A DNA stretch of 64,000 nt from Linnemannia elongata (Eukaryota > Mortierellomycota > Mortierellomycetes > Mortierellales > Mortierellaceae), in contig JAXBDG010000003.1 in assembly GCA_036320915.1 (NCBI GenBank), positions 1,922,001 through 1,986,000 on the forward strand, given 5' to 3'. Positions 11,805-25,374 of the stretch are shown here, piece by piece. Numbering within the stretch: position 1 is the first letter of the stretch; each line of letters starts with the position of its first letter. A program made the position numbers and the translations under genes. The notes beneath the pieces were generated by a model, which made no database searches, was not told the DNA's origin, and saw only the letters and a program-made list of their open reading frames with translations.

Positions 11805-12555
11805 CTAATCCCTGCCACGGCCACGGCCGCCGCGTTCGCCCCTGTCGCCTCCACGTCCACGACCGCCGAATCCTCCTCTTCCGCCTCCTCGAGCTATTAT
11901 TGTCACAATAGCAAACCATTGAACGATTAGCAAAAGGAAGAGAGAATAAATGACACATTGGAGGTATAACAAATGTCAGCGCGACAGCATGAGACTTGCT
12001 GGCGAAGTGGCAACAAAACCATGACTTGCCTTGGGCTCTTGCTACTGTAGCTTTGCCTCTTCCAAGTCCGATTCCTTTGCCTTTCATTGATGCTGCTCCC
12101 TGCTGCTTGAACATGGGTGCGTTCTTGAGCATGTCTGGTACGATAAAGAAGCGAATATGAGAGCCACGAATGTAGACCTGATCCAGTTGTGTCAAGCGAC
12201 CGTCCCTTGCCGTCATGGTGATGTCCTTGAGCTGCACATTCATGTTATCCTCAGCTATTAAAGTATACAAGTTGTACGGAAGTTTTTGTTTCTCGCGTTA
12301 GTTTTCTTTGTCCATGAAGTTGAAAGTGGCATGATGCCTAGGAAAAGCGTGTTTCTTTGTTTAGTCATGGCGAGGCAAGTGGCGAAGTTTTTTAGTTGAA
12401 GGCGTGTGTGCTGTTGTTGTTGTCCAGTGTAAAACTAGTATTGCTCCATTACCCTCGAAGAGAGTCCCGCGGTAGACGGATCCAGTCTTGAGCTCAATGG
12501 TGATGATGTGGCCCTGGGCCTCGTGGAGCAGCTTGATGGGGACACCGATAGACAT
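11805..12555 (-). CDS. SMD3: Small nuclear ribonucleoprotein SmD3
   Basis: Exons (minus): 12555-12453, 12254-12030 and 11893-11805, giving 138 residues. It starts [20 protein letters not shown]. The Sm1 motif is followed across the first intron by [20 protein letters not shown], and the Sm2 motif is [20 protein letters not shown], nearly identical to SmD3 in other eukaryotes. The last exon encodes an RG-rich tail ([20 protein letters not shown]), a likely site of symmetric arginine dimethylation before SMN-type assembly. SmD3 sits in the heptameric ring around U1, U2, U4 and U5 snRNAs. Intron 2 begins GCAAGT instead of GTAAGT, so it is a GC-AG intron; no nearby GT site preserves the frame. 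A perfect TGACGTCA motif lies about 100 bp upstream of the start. Confidence 0.96.
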
Positions 12556-12657
12556 GGCGGATATATATATGTTGTGAGTAAGTGCTGAGAGTAATGCTAG
12601 AAAAAAAGAGATCACACAAAGGCGATCACTACTCCAACCGCCCACAGGCGAAAATCA

Positions 12658-12665
12658 TGACGTCA
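12658..12665. promoter_or_regulatory. CRE-type bZIP motif TGACGTCA upstream of SmD3
   Basis: A perfect TGACGTCA palindrome lies 103 bp upstream of the SmD3 start codon. This is the consensus site of ATF/CREB bZIP factors. A similar site lies before Rpn13. Function is inferred from sequence and position. Confidence 0.5.
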
Positions 12666-13128
12666 CCGAGGGCAGTGGCGGCTATTGCTGCCGCCACCAA
12701 ATATCTTCTGGAGGAATTCTACTGAACACACGAATCAACTCCTTGTCGCCGACCTCGTAACTCAAGGACACGTGTGTTCGAAGTTTTGAACTCTGAGGAA
12801 CAATGAAATCCTCCCCGCAACGCATCAACTGGAATTATTGTTCTTTGCTACAGAAACACAAGGCAGGGCTAACGCGAACGACAGGCAGGTTATGTTGGCA
12901 CTCAAGCGCCAATTTCACGCATTTAAAACCAAACATCGTTCTTCAACATGCTTCAGCTACTTAGACTTACAAAACTACAGAGTGTTCTCTCAACAGTGAA
13001 GCAAAGTCTAAACTTTCTCATAGAGGCCATATTACATTACAGAGCGAAATGATAATCATTGAACAATCGAGAAATAAAGGTATGGATGAAAAAAGATGAT
13101 GATGGATAGCCATCGAGTTTTATTATAT
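12666..13128. other. Intergenic region between SmD3 and OPT-A
   Basis: It contains the upstream side of SmD3 and the 3' flank of OPT-A. I see no gene. Confidence 0.6.
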
Positions 13129-13134
13129 GAAGTG
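13129..13134 (-). terminator. Possible OPT-A polyadenylation signal
   Basis: AATAAA on the minus strand lies about 18 bp after the OPT-A stop codon. The distance is short, so this is a candidate only. Confidence 0.35.
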
Positions 13135-13151
13135 GGGATATGGTATACATG

Positions 13152-15713
13152 TTATTCCGAGTCAGGGTCGAACTCATTGTTGTAGGCATAAGAGCCTTTA
13201 GGGCAGTGGTCAATGATACCATCTGCTGGGTTACCCCACCAGTTAGGGAATTCAATTTCCCAGGCTTGGAGGGCAAAGAAGATAGCAAGTCTAGAGAACA
13301 TCAACAGGAAAAGAAATAAATTGTCAGTACAAAGATAAAGAAATATGTCAATGCAGATAATACCCATACATGCTTAAGGTCACAAAACGCGCACAACAGC
13401 GAGAAAACGCACCCAGCAATGGCCACACCCGTATCAAGGGCGGCGGAGGTGAGGTAGTTGTAGCGAGACCACCAGTTGTAACGGTAACGTCTGAGCAAGA
13501 AGGCAAAGACGAACCCAATGAAGAGACCGTTGGTGTAGAAGTAAGGAAGGGCTGGGGGCATGTTGGATGTGGCAGCCAACAACACGGGCCAGTGGACGAG
13601 CTTCAACCAGGCAACGTGAGGGAACTTTCTGGCGAGGAGCCAGAAGGGAATGGGCAAGAGAGCACCAGCAACGAAGCCCCACTGGACGGGAGAGTACCAG
13701 GCATCATCCTTGTTACCAAAGACACGAGCGGGAGCGACAGCACCCCAAATGATCGAGGCTGAGTAGAAGGTCTTGGTGGAACGGCATGTGAAAGGAGCAC
13801 CCTTGGGGGTGCAGACGTCGGGGCGGGTGTTGATCAACCAGGTGGCGGTGACCAAGTTGATGGTGCAGGCAAGAAGGGTGGAGATGAGCTGGGCCATGAA
13901 CATGATTCTTGGGGGGATCTTCATGTAGTGACCGAGCTTCAAATCGGAGGTGAAGGTCAAGGCCTGGACGTTGACAATATAACCGTAGGTCTTGAAGGTA
14001 ACGTTGGCAATGGGGTTACCAGGGAGAATGTAACCAATGACGTACTCGGTGATGATGTTCAAACCGGGCTGCTGGTTGGTGACGGCCTGGACGATACCGA
14101 CAGGCAAAACGAAGAAGATGGCAATACCCATGGCAAGGAAGACAGCCCACCATGGCATGTAGTCGTAGACGACACAAGCGACAAAGGAAAGGCCCAAGGA
14201 GATGACGAACAGGGAGGCGTACCACCAGTCAGGGACCTCGGGGTAGACACGCATCAAGCGGGAGTGGATATCTTCGTTCTCGAGACGGGCAGACTTCCAG
14301 CGCTGAACCAACTCCCTGCCGTTGTACAGGACGACATGGACAATGGTGGCTGTCAAACCGGCGAAACCAACTCCATAAGTGAGGGCGAAGAAGGAATCCA
14401 TGCGCATGGGGCCGTACTCGAGATACTTGGCAGGGTCCAAATGACCGGTGACGGGGTCCAAGACCTGGTCCTTGTCCCAGTAGGACCCGTTAGTACGGAA
14501 GAGACTAGCGGACAAGATGGGGTAATTCTTTGACTCCCAGAGGTTCTGGTAATAAGCCCAAGGGACCATGACCCAGGCGACGAGGATGAAACCGATCAAG
14601 ATGTTGACCTGGGCGAACCAAGGGGTGACGAGGGGTCCAACATAGTACGAAGCAGCAGACCAGTCGAGGGCAATGACACCGATGCCGAGACCATTAGAGC
14701 CGGTAAGCTGGGAGAGGACAATGTTGTCAGGGTTGATCCAGCAGATCCAGGCAAGTGTTCCGATAGTGGGAAAGATGTAGCCGGGGAACCAGTAGTAGGC
14801 GAAGGAACCGAGGGTGACGAGCAAGAAGTACTTCAGTCTCGAAGTGCGGCCACGATCCTCCTCAGACTCAGTGGAGGAGCTGGCGTGGAGAGAGCGGAAG
14901 AGAGAAGCAGTGACCAAGGTCGAGGGCCAGATCATGTGAGCAGGGCGAATAAGGAACTTACGAAGGCCACCTAATTATGTTAGAGATTAATTGGCATGGT
15001 CAAACACTTTGCTCTCGGTTGTAAAGCTGCAACAACATTGCATTGACAATACATCCCAACGTTCTAGAAAACGTACCGGCAAGGGCGAAACCTGTGATTT
15101 GGGTGGTGAGGACGAGAAGGAGACCGCCAAAGAAGGGAGTATGCGAATGGTAGAAGACCTTCTGCAAGATGACGATATCGACGGCATAGGCGGTACCCGT
15201 ATTACAGGCAGTCATGGTTCCGATCAAGACGTGCTCCTTGACGGAGAAGGGACCAGGGTTGAGCGAGAAGTTCCAGCCAAAGATACTGTACTGGCGGGTT
15301 GGGAGGACACGGGCCATGAAATGGCCCATGGGCAAGGAAAGAAGGGCGACGACAGAGTAACCGATCGAGATCTGGGTCTGACGAAGGTAGAAGAACTGGT
15401 TTACAAAGGAGATGATGCAAGTCCAGAGGAGACCAAGGAACCACATGCGGAAGGTGTTGCATGGCATCTGAGGATCATCGGTGTCTGTAGGGGGTTAGGT
15501 TATAAGCATTGGAGTAAAGTGTTCATGTCAGTATGTTGTTGGCTGAGAAAAGAAGTAGAATTGAGAAGATAACAACAAAGGGCCAGACTTACTGGAGATG
15601 GTGACTCGAACCTCCTCAATTGGGGAGTCATCCTCCTCGTTCAGCTCGAGAGCGTTCTCGGTATCATGCTTCTCATCGTAGTGCTTCTCGTGTTCGAGCT
15701 CTGCCTTATCCAT
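13152..15713 (-). CDS. Oligopeptide transporter OPT-A
   Basis: Exons (minus): 15713-15593, 15484-15077, 14970-13413 and 13290-13152, giving 741 residues. The acidic cytosolic N-terminus ends in SPIEEVRVTIS, a segment conserved in all three OPT genes here. About 14-16 hydrophobic segments follow. The two OPT family signatures are present: NPGPFSVKEH in exon 2 and KIPPR in exon 3. FLYFRQTQ-like (NQFFYLRQTQISIGY), SLFRSLHA, GPLVTPWFAQVNILIGF and WWGNPADG near the C-terminus are also typical. OPT proteins are proton-coupled importers of tetra- and pentapeptides, glutathione or metal chelates; the substrate cannot be read from sequence. It has one intron more than OPT-B and OPT-C, at the ALDTGVAIAG position near the 3' end. 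A TATTTAAA element lies 110-117 bp upstream of the ATG. Confidence 0.97.
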
Positions 15714-15822
15714 GATGAAGGAGAGTGGTGGTGAAGAAGGAAAGGGAGAAAGAGGGGTGAGGTGGGGGTGGAAAGGATGGTGGTTCACGACGAGGCCTAC
15801 AAGTATGCGGGGAGAGAGTAGC

Positions 15823-15830
15823 TTTAAATA
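15823..15830 (-). promoter_or_regulatory. TATA-like element before OPT-A
   Basis: TATTTAAA on the minus strand lies 110-117 bp upstream of the OPT-A ATG, followed by a CT-rich leader. A similar element lies about 120 bp before OPT-C. Confidence 0.4.
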
Positions 15831-18163
15831 CAAATTGCTATTAGCAACGGATAAATGAAAGAGTGTGTGAGAGATAAGGGTCTTCCTTTAAAGTGGGTCA
15901 GTCAGGTCCACCTTCTTTGAGTAGACAAATGAGCCCTCTTCCCAACACCGACCAAGCACCTGCCTTTTTGCTTCGCTTATTTAGCCATTGTAGCCATTAT
16001 TAGCCAAGTCAACAGCTAGCGTGGGTTGTTGTTATTATGTTGCGGGTTCAGTTCAGAGTTCAGTTCAGTACAAAGAAAGAAACAGTTCGAGGTCAGTCTA
16101 AGCTATTGCCTCTTCGTAGTTTTTTTTTCTTCCGTCGTAATATTGCTCATTGGTCAAACTCTGTTGAGGATAGCATTCTATTCGCTCTCTCGCCCGGTAA
16201 ACAAAAGGCAAAAAGGTACCTTTTGTATCGAATCGAAAAAAATAAATATCCTACATCGTCGCTTGTCTATATGAAAAGTCCTCTCTAGGTATTTGCAATT
16301 TTTTCTGTTTTGTTTGTTTTTGTTTTTGTTTTTTTTTCGATTGTTTGTTTGTTTACTGCCGACACTTTCTCCCTTTATTTGCGTCAACAAAGAACACACA
16401 GAAGAAAAAAAGCGCAAAAATGATGTCTTTTGGCCCTAGGTTCATCCCGAATTTGGACATCTCTTCGTCCACCTCGCCACGGCTCTCTCGGAGCAAGATC
16501 CGAGCATAGAGCAGCAGAAGGTCATCCCCCTTTGCCTCGGCCTCTCCCTCTTATTTGTTTACTTTCTCATATGGGAAAGGTACCTGTGCTTATTTTGTCT
16601 CCCTCAGAAACGAATGTTATTTTCGACCTGTGAATGTGTTCGACTCCAAAAACAATCGAAGTAAGCAACAATGCTTCTTGATTGTCGAGGGAAATTGACT
16701 TCCTTCCACGGTGTGAGGAACAATAATTGCCATTGTATGTGTTGTCTAGAAATCCCCTATTCCACAGACCGGAACCAAGGCGATTGGCAGAAGAACCATG
16801 TTTAGGTCATGCTTTTTATTTTTTCGCTCCTCTTTATGGCTAGTAAGGTACCACATCTCAATGCAGAATTTCAAGGTGCGCTCCGTTGCTGCCAGGATTT
16901 CAGCCATTTCTAACACTCAGAATCCTCGGTAAAAATCGCCTATTCGATGAGGGTGAATAATGTCCCTCTGACACCGATAAAGTGTTCGGCACTGGCTCCG
17001 AAGAGAAAAAAAGTGAATGTGCCCAAAGGTTTGAATCCGACATCTACAACTGAGAAAGACAGGACATATATGCTCAACGCCATTATGGTACAGTCCTGTT
17101 CGTGAAATGAGCCCAGGCTTACAAGCTTACTTCCTATCTTTCTTCAGCCACGTCCCTCTGCTTCATTTACAAAAACTTTTACTCCTTTGTGCCCTACATG
17201 TATAAGAATGTTTGTTGTTCCGGCAGAATCCTGGTTTGCATGAATGCAAGAAGGTATAGAGATGGGATGACAAGCAAGAGTTATTTTGTTCTATCCAATT
17301 TAGGCCTCCATCTGGACTCAAGGTCCATGAGAGCACGGAAGAAAAACATACCGGGTGAAAAATGCACAAACAGCAACTCTGTCCAACGCCGCTTTTGGTT
17401 GTTTCTACCCTTCCTCCTATCCCTTGAGATGAACACAAACACAAACAAACCACAACAAAAAGGAAGGCGGTCTTCACTCTCTCACGCACAATTTCTTGTA
17501 TCTTTTTTGCTATCACGCTCCCCTTTTTTTGTGGGAAAAGAAAAAAGAAAAAAAGTCCTCACACGCTCAAGTTCGCGCTTGTATCCGAACTTTGTGTTTT
17601 CCGGCGTGTGTGTTTGTACTCGTATCTAGTTGTCCGTTATTCCCACCAATCAATGGGTCCTCCCTTTTGTTTAAAGAGGCTAGACTGCCATGCGAAATAA
17701 AGCAATGTGTCTATTTCTATGCCAAGTCGAGGCGGGCTAGGGGAACAAATGGGTGCCAAAGAAGGAAAGGAGGAGGAAAGAGAGGAATAGAATGAGGTTT
17801 TATCATGGCGCCAAAAGTTCCCTGAAGCTTGACGCTTTTTTTTTTTTATTAGTTGGCCATACAGATGGCGTTGTTTTTAGCCACGGCTGTCCAAGGGAAT
17901 AATCTTTCAGAGAATGGACTGTCGAGAATCCGAAAAAGAAGGAGAGCGAGAAGGAAGGGGCGAAAATGAGGCAGTGATAATGCATAAGCAACAAGAAGCA
18001 AGTGGGCTACGACCGCTCCGATTGGATGCATCGTGTTAATATGAAAGACTTGACACCTGCAAAGTAAGAACCAGGGAATCATCCTTCCTCTGATTTGTCA
18101 GTGTTCACCGGGTGTTGACCGTTCTCCAGGAACACCTTTTCCACCTGTCATTCATGGAAGCAC

Positions 18164-18185
18164 AAAAAAAAAAAAAAAAAAAAAA
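18164..18185. repeat. Poly(A) tract, 22 bp
   Basis: An uninterrupted run of 22 A in the gene-poor region. No retroposed gene body or target-site duplication is seen beside it. Confidence 0.9.
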
Positions 18186-18402
18186 TCGCCACACCGAAAG
18201 GCTCTCAATAAGAAAAGGAGGGAAGGAGAACATGCAGGGTAAGGGCCATGTACGATCCAATCGGAAGTTGTCCTTGCCTAAAGCCACTAAATCCTGAAGG
18301 TTCGACAACCGAACGAAAGTCAAAAGGAAAAATAACGAATGCTTTGTTCACATTTTATGACTCCCTCCCTTCCCTTTTCTTTCCGTTAAATATATTACAT
18401 GG

Positions 18403-18501
18403 CTCAAGAGAGGGACGGAAGAATGGAGAATGGACCTTTGCTTGGTTCTTATTCCAAGCAAAGGTCCATTCTTCATTCTTCTATCCCTCTTTCTTCTTGA
18501 G
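18403..18501 (+). repeat. Long imperfect inverted repeat with 8-nt loop (candidate hairpin RNA)
   Basis: The left arm is 18403-18445, the loop TTCTTATT is 18446-18453, and the right arm is 18454-18501. The inner 19 bp (AGAATGGACCTTTGCTTGG and its complement) are perfect. Outward, two of the three base differences become G-U pairs if the plus strand is transcribed, and one is a C-A mismatch. A short bulge separates the outer CTCAAGA/CTTGAG pairing. The size fits a precursor hairpin for small RNAs or a tiny foldback element. No flanking target duplication is evident. Function is inference. Confidence 0.75.
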
Positions 18502-19167
18502 TCCTAACACATTCCTGTTTCGGCACTGCTAGCCGGTCGGATGCTGTAACCGTAGTCATTTGCGAAATATCGAGATATCGAGACTCTCCAAGATACCCTC
18601 TAATTGAGGGCCTCTTTTGCTCTTGAGGTGAACAATTATGATCCCATTTAGTAGAGCGCCACTATGAAAATAGAAGAATAACGGATTTTGTCCATCGTTT
18701 TGCTCACGTTTTTTTTTGTAAGTATCGTTGCTACATAAAAGTATTCGCCCGATAATGATGTGGAGAGGATGTGCAATTGTATGTGCGGTGATCAAATGCG
18801 GAGCCAGACTATTGATATTTCATGTCTCAGTCATGATATTGATCAGCCTCCAACATGACCGAAGAGATGGGCTCTTGGGACCTCCTTCAAGCCCCTCGAA
18901 ATGCACGGTCCGTCGAGAGGCCTCTGCCTTGGAGACTCGGGATTGTCAAAAAAAAAAAAAGAAAACTCCTGTGGAGCTTGATGATAACCGCAGGCAAAAT
19001 TGTCACGAACAATATAATGATACTGTTCCGTGGATAATAAGTTGAATGTGCATATCACGTTAGGTAGTGCAATGAACTTTTCGCAATCAGCTACCTTTCT
19101 TTGGTTGTTTTCAGAGAAATTAGAATTGTGCTCGAAAAAGAAGATTGGCTGAAGGAGATAAACGTCG

Positions 19168-20132
19168 TTGTTGCAGAATCCTAACAAAAACAAAGATATA
19201 GGCATGAGTGTTGAAGAAATAAAAGCTATGTATACACAGCGCCTGAATAAAGAAAGGGGCATGGGAACGCGCAATGAGGCGGGTTGCGCCATCGCTTTGG
19301 GTTGCTTCGTGCTGTTAAGGAGCTGTGCTATGCGACTATTTGAACAATATAATCCTGTCAAACGCATATACAGCACACACTTTGCAACTGGCTCTCTTTT
19401 TGGCGCAAGCACCCTCGCTGATACTCGCTCACTTCAACTCCTTATCTCATGGAGACAGAAGCGGTGCTTCTCTCACAATCCTCAACCGTCAACAAAAAAC
19501 TCAATTGCGTGCCTAGGGGTGCCACTCTCGTCTCCGCGTCCAACTATTGCTACGTCTCACGACAACGCCTCCTCCGCCAGGCTTTTCTTGCCTCCGCATT
19601 TCTCTCTTACTAGTGCCTTCTCCGTCTCCTTTCCTAGTGCGAAAAGCAGGAACGACAGCATCGCCAGGTATGCCTGCGGTCCATATAACCCTGAAGCGAA
19701 GTATATGCACTATAAGAAAAGAGTCCAGTTAGAGTTTATATTAACAGATTTGGCTTCTTTGTGTTTTTAGATTGAACATAGCTGCTCTGCCTTTTGAAAC
19801 CCTCTTTTTTATGTCCGAAGATATTCTGGATCCTGCTCGTAAGGACGGTTGACCTCTTTGTTGTTTGTGCCTTTGGATGAACTTTTTCTTAACTGGCATT
19901 CCTCTCTTTACTTTTTATTAATAACTGTAGATCCACTATGTGTACTAATTTGTGTTCAGCCGACGACGCAGCATCCAAATGGATAGTTGCAGCCAAAGCA
20001 TGTCTAGGATCCACCCATTCGAAGAACGATATACTGGGGCCATCACACTATAATTATGTATGGCTTTTGGACGAGTCAAGCAAGAAGAAGACTTCGGGGC
20101 ACTCAAATGCACCAAAGGATGGCATGCGATGA
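19168..20132 (+). other. Possible spliced open frames of unknown status
   Basis: A frame open from 19168 runs to a plausible donor at 19669 (CAG/GTATGC). A short open stretch at 19771-19838 (LNIAALPFETLFFMSEDILD) has a good acceptor before it and GTAAGG after it. An acceptor near 19931 precedes a further open frame to 20132. The three pieces cannot all be joined in one frame with the obvious sites, and no family is recognised. The ALPFETLFFMSEDIL piece is faintly F-box-like. This could be a degraded or noncoding transcript. Confidence 0.2.
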
Positions 20133-20642
20133 TGGCAACTTTGGTTTGATTAAAGCTTGACGGTAGTCTCACTGTCCTTTTTGTTTTATATTTTGCATAG
20201 GTTTTCCCAACTTTTTTATTTTCCTATCTCTCTCTCTCTCTTATTTTTTTTCTCTGGTTCTCTTTTTCTCTCACACACTTATTGCTCTGCTAATGCCTCA
20301 AGGCCAGGTCAGTGAATGCACTTTCTGCCTTTGCTAATGCTCGTTGACCCACAATAAACCATATGTAAGTATTCAATTTATATTTGATACCCTACCTCCT
20401 TACGTCAATTGCTTATTTAGCGAAGAAAGCGAAGAGCAAGGCAGATATATTTGTGGATGATAGGCAAGGTAGACGATAGGCAGGTAGGGTAATAAGTAAA
20501 ATAAAATGGTGCTGTTTGAGATAAGTGAAGATCTGAGGTGAAAAATATCGTAACACCACACCCCATTTTTTGATGCCAAGGCACACCTACACAAACGATC
20601 TTTAACCCCTCCGAATCCATGGGTTGACGGGAATGAGCAAAG

Positions 20643-20644
<2 letters not shown>

Positions 20645-20684
<40 letters not shown>
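20645..20684. repeat. (GA)20 microsatellite
   Basis: About 40 bp of perfect GA repeat in noncoding DNA. Confidence 0.95.
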
Positions 20685-20689
<5 letters not shown>

Positions 20690-21547
20690 ACATCTAAAGG
20701 ATGATCGTCAGATTCCATATTCTCTGTATCGGTCGATTTAAAACAACGGCCTGAGTGAGAGAGTAGTAGAGACAAAGAGGGAGTGGAAAAAATGACGGAG
20801 GTAGGTTGGAATCTAGCTCTCTTTGCACACCAAGATAGCAGGAAAAATACCTTTCAATGAGCATGTTCCCCAATACACGGCGCTTTATCCCAAGTACCGT
20901 ACCATTTTCTGCACAGCATTGTGGATTGAGAATAAGAACGAGAGTCAGAAAACGAGTATATACGAATTAGTGAAAGCGGGTCCTTGTATGCAAAAGTGAG
21001 GGGGAAAGTGAAGGCGGGAAGAGAAGTAGGATAACGAGAAAAAATAACGAAAAAAAAGAGGACGAAAAGGATCAGCCCGTTAAGTGAGAAACGGCATAGC
21101 GGGCAATGCATAGCCATGATGACTTCAGGCACCTCTCCCTCTCTCTCTCTCTCTTGTTTGTTTGACGGCTTGGCCAGAACTGTCAACGGCCCTCGACAAC
21201 AGCAACAACAACGACAACCTTGTTCTACCTTCCAACGTTGTGCTCAGCTACCAAGACATATTTTCCATGTCTGCCAACTATTTTGTTGCTCACCTGCACC
21301 AGATGCCCGTTCAGTCCATAACAAACAAACCGACGTACCTCATCCTGCCCTTCCATCATATATACCTTCCTTTCGTCTTTTTTTTCTCCTTTCTTTACAT
21401 CGCACTCTACTTTCGATCGTCTCCACCAGAACTCTTACCCCGCAGAACATTGAGCCTGCCTTGCTGCAAAGCCCAATCCATCCACATACCATTTTTACTA
21501 CTACTCTTAATACCTAATACTTAATATCCCTCTCCCTATATCCCATC

Positions 21548-23540
<1,993 letters not shown>

Positions 23541-23718
23541 TTGCAACAGCAACAACAAAACAAACATCAAGAACCCTATTCAAGGAGGAATACCACAAGT
23601 CCACTTTGTCCGAATTGTGTCGCAATCCACAGAATCAAGAAATTAAAAAAAGAATCCCTTCCGTTGTACAAACTATGTCGCTTTGTTTTTAATTTGGCAG
23701 CATTGTCATTCCTTCCTT

Positions 23719-25374
23719 CTAGCCTACAAGGGACATGACGAGGAAGACAAAGATGATGGTCAAGAAGACCTTGATCATCAACCACCGGTCAGAAGAAATG
23801 TTGCGGTAGTATCGCAGCAACTGGTTCTGCGCCTCGTTGATGTTGAGCTCAATGTCCTCTGCGTTCGCTTCGATCCTTTGTACCGTGTCCCGCTGCTCGG
23901 CGACCATCTGTGCCAGTTGTTGGAAAATACCTCCCAGTTCCTGAAGTGTCGATTCCACGGCTTCAATTGCTGTGGAGCGGTTTTGAACGTACTATGAATA
24001 GTGAACAGTGATATAGAGCAATTATTAGTGCGCACATTTCAAGTACCTTTACATGCCAGCGAGCAGCGTGAACTGAAGCGGATCAAGGAGACATACTTGT
24101 TCGGCTTGCTGTTGCTGTTGCTGCTGTTGGAAGAGCATCGACGCTGGACCGGCAGACTCATTGTCGTCCTCGTATTCCGACCTTCCTCCCTTTCTCCTGT
24201 GAACACTGCTGCTGTACGGGTCGATATCCGAGGAACCATTTGAATATTGCTGCTGGTGTGATGGTACCGACGATTGCTGTTGCATGTAAGGTGATGATCG
24301 GCCATTCTGGGGTATATTGCTGTGGTTGCTGTATGGGTTGGGAAGCTGAGAGGGTGTCGGGGTGGTGGGTACGAGTCCTATGGGCGATCTGGTAGTGTTT
24401 CTGAGAGGCGATAATATGCTTGAAGGAGGCAACGCCAGCGACTGAGATTGTGCCTTTGGAGAATGTCCCTGTCCTTGCCCTTGCCCTTGTCCTGGTCCAA
24501 TTGCTCCTGTTTGGACCTGGCTTGATTGCAGCAGGTGATCCTGTCTCTTCTTTGTCGCTTGGACGCTCTATGTGTGAAATTGACGTTATATTACTGACAT
24601 GATTAGTCTCTTTTCTCCTTCCTGTCATAGATCCCTTTTTGTGAATGCTTTCCCGGTTCGTACCTCTGTCCTGATTTCCAATGCTTCCTTGAATCCCATG
24701 CTTGTGTTGGCCAGTTTTGACTGCAGGATAATGACCAGATTGGTCGAGTGTTCGTCCATTTGTCGAGTAGAGCGGTTGGCTTTGGCGGCATTGGCGCGGA
24801 CATGTTGTTGGAGAGCGAGGATTTGTCCGTTGAGTCGGGATAGGTCTTGCTTAATAACATATGTCAGTTCCTGCAGGGACAGATAAATAAAAATTGGAAA
24901 AAGAGGCGTTAAAAGAGATGGCAGTACGACAGAGTAATGGTGAAAACTGCTGATGTGATGAGTTCATGGGAGGTGTTTTTCCATACCGAGATCTCCACGG
25001 GCCGATCATCGAAAAGTGCCTTTCGTTTAACCACTATACAGTCATATACGTTGTTCGATACCAGAAGTTGGTTAGAGTAAGTCCAAGGAATAAGAAGGCG
25101 AAAGGGGTAAAAGAGGTAGTGTTGCGGGAGATGACCGAGGGTCATTCGTTTACTGCTGGTACTTGCGTTTTGTCAGTTTATCCAGCTTAGTCGAGGTTTC
25201 AATGATCTCCTTGCCGATAGCCGATGCGAGTCTGGAAAAGTCGGCATAGGCGGCTGCTTCCTTGCCTCGTCTTGCAGGGTGGTTAGAGGAGTAGTTTGGC
25301 CGATGTCTTGTCTGGATGTGGCCACGATTGACCAGCGAGTTGACTGCTGCCTTGAACTCTGCCGTCCTGTCCAT
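23719..25374 (-). CDS. SED5: Sed5/syntaxin-5 Qa-SNARE
   Basis: Exons (minus): 25374-25167, 25033-24987, 24870-24664, 24567-24097 and 23991-23719, giving 401 residues. The start MDRTAEFKAAV is the Sly1-binding N-peptide (consensus DRTxEF). The helical region includes LTKLVKRKALFDDRPVEISE, ELTYVIKQDLSRLNGQI and MGFKEALEIRTE, as in syntaxin-5. Residues 155-311 are a Gln/Ser/Pro-rich linker in a single exon. The SNARE motif begins near residue 323 (STLQELGGIFQQLAQMVAEQ) with the zero-layer glutamine at about Q344. The tail anchor is WLMIKVFLTIIFVFLVMSLV. Sed5 drives fusion at the cis-Golgi. Intron 1 starts GCAAGT; only this GC donor restores the conserved KLTKL-KRK reading. An upstream exon before the N-peptide cannot be excluded. 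Confidence 0.95.

Larger units (their letters stand above)
15831..21547. other. Gene-poor region of about 5.7 kb
   Basis: I found no gene that I recognise on either strand. Open frames are short, overlap in antiphase and match no family. The region holds the OPT-A upstream DNA, poly(A) and GA repeats, a strong inverted repeat at 18403-18501, possible spliced open frames at 19168-20132, and the FAM72 promoter at its right end. A two-exon or noncoding transcript could be hidden here. Confidence 0.5.

Noticed and set aside
13928..14533. 201-codon plus-strand ORF opposite OPT-A
   Set aside because: Antisense to transmembrane-coding sequence; same bias effect as in the other OPT genes.
18556..18795. 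Minus-strand ORF with a short Sm-like stretch (IIIVHLKSKRGPQLEGILES)
   Set aside because: It stops where the Sm1 motif should continue; no Sm2 motif or second exon was found.
20854..21186. Minus-strand 110-codon ORF with one hydrophobic segment
   Set aside because: No family recognised, no conserved features, and it lies in low-complexity promoter DNA of FAM72.
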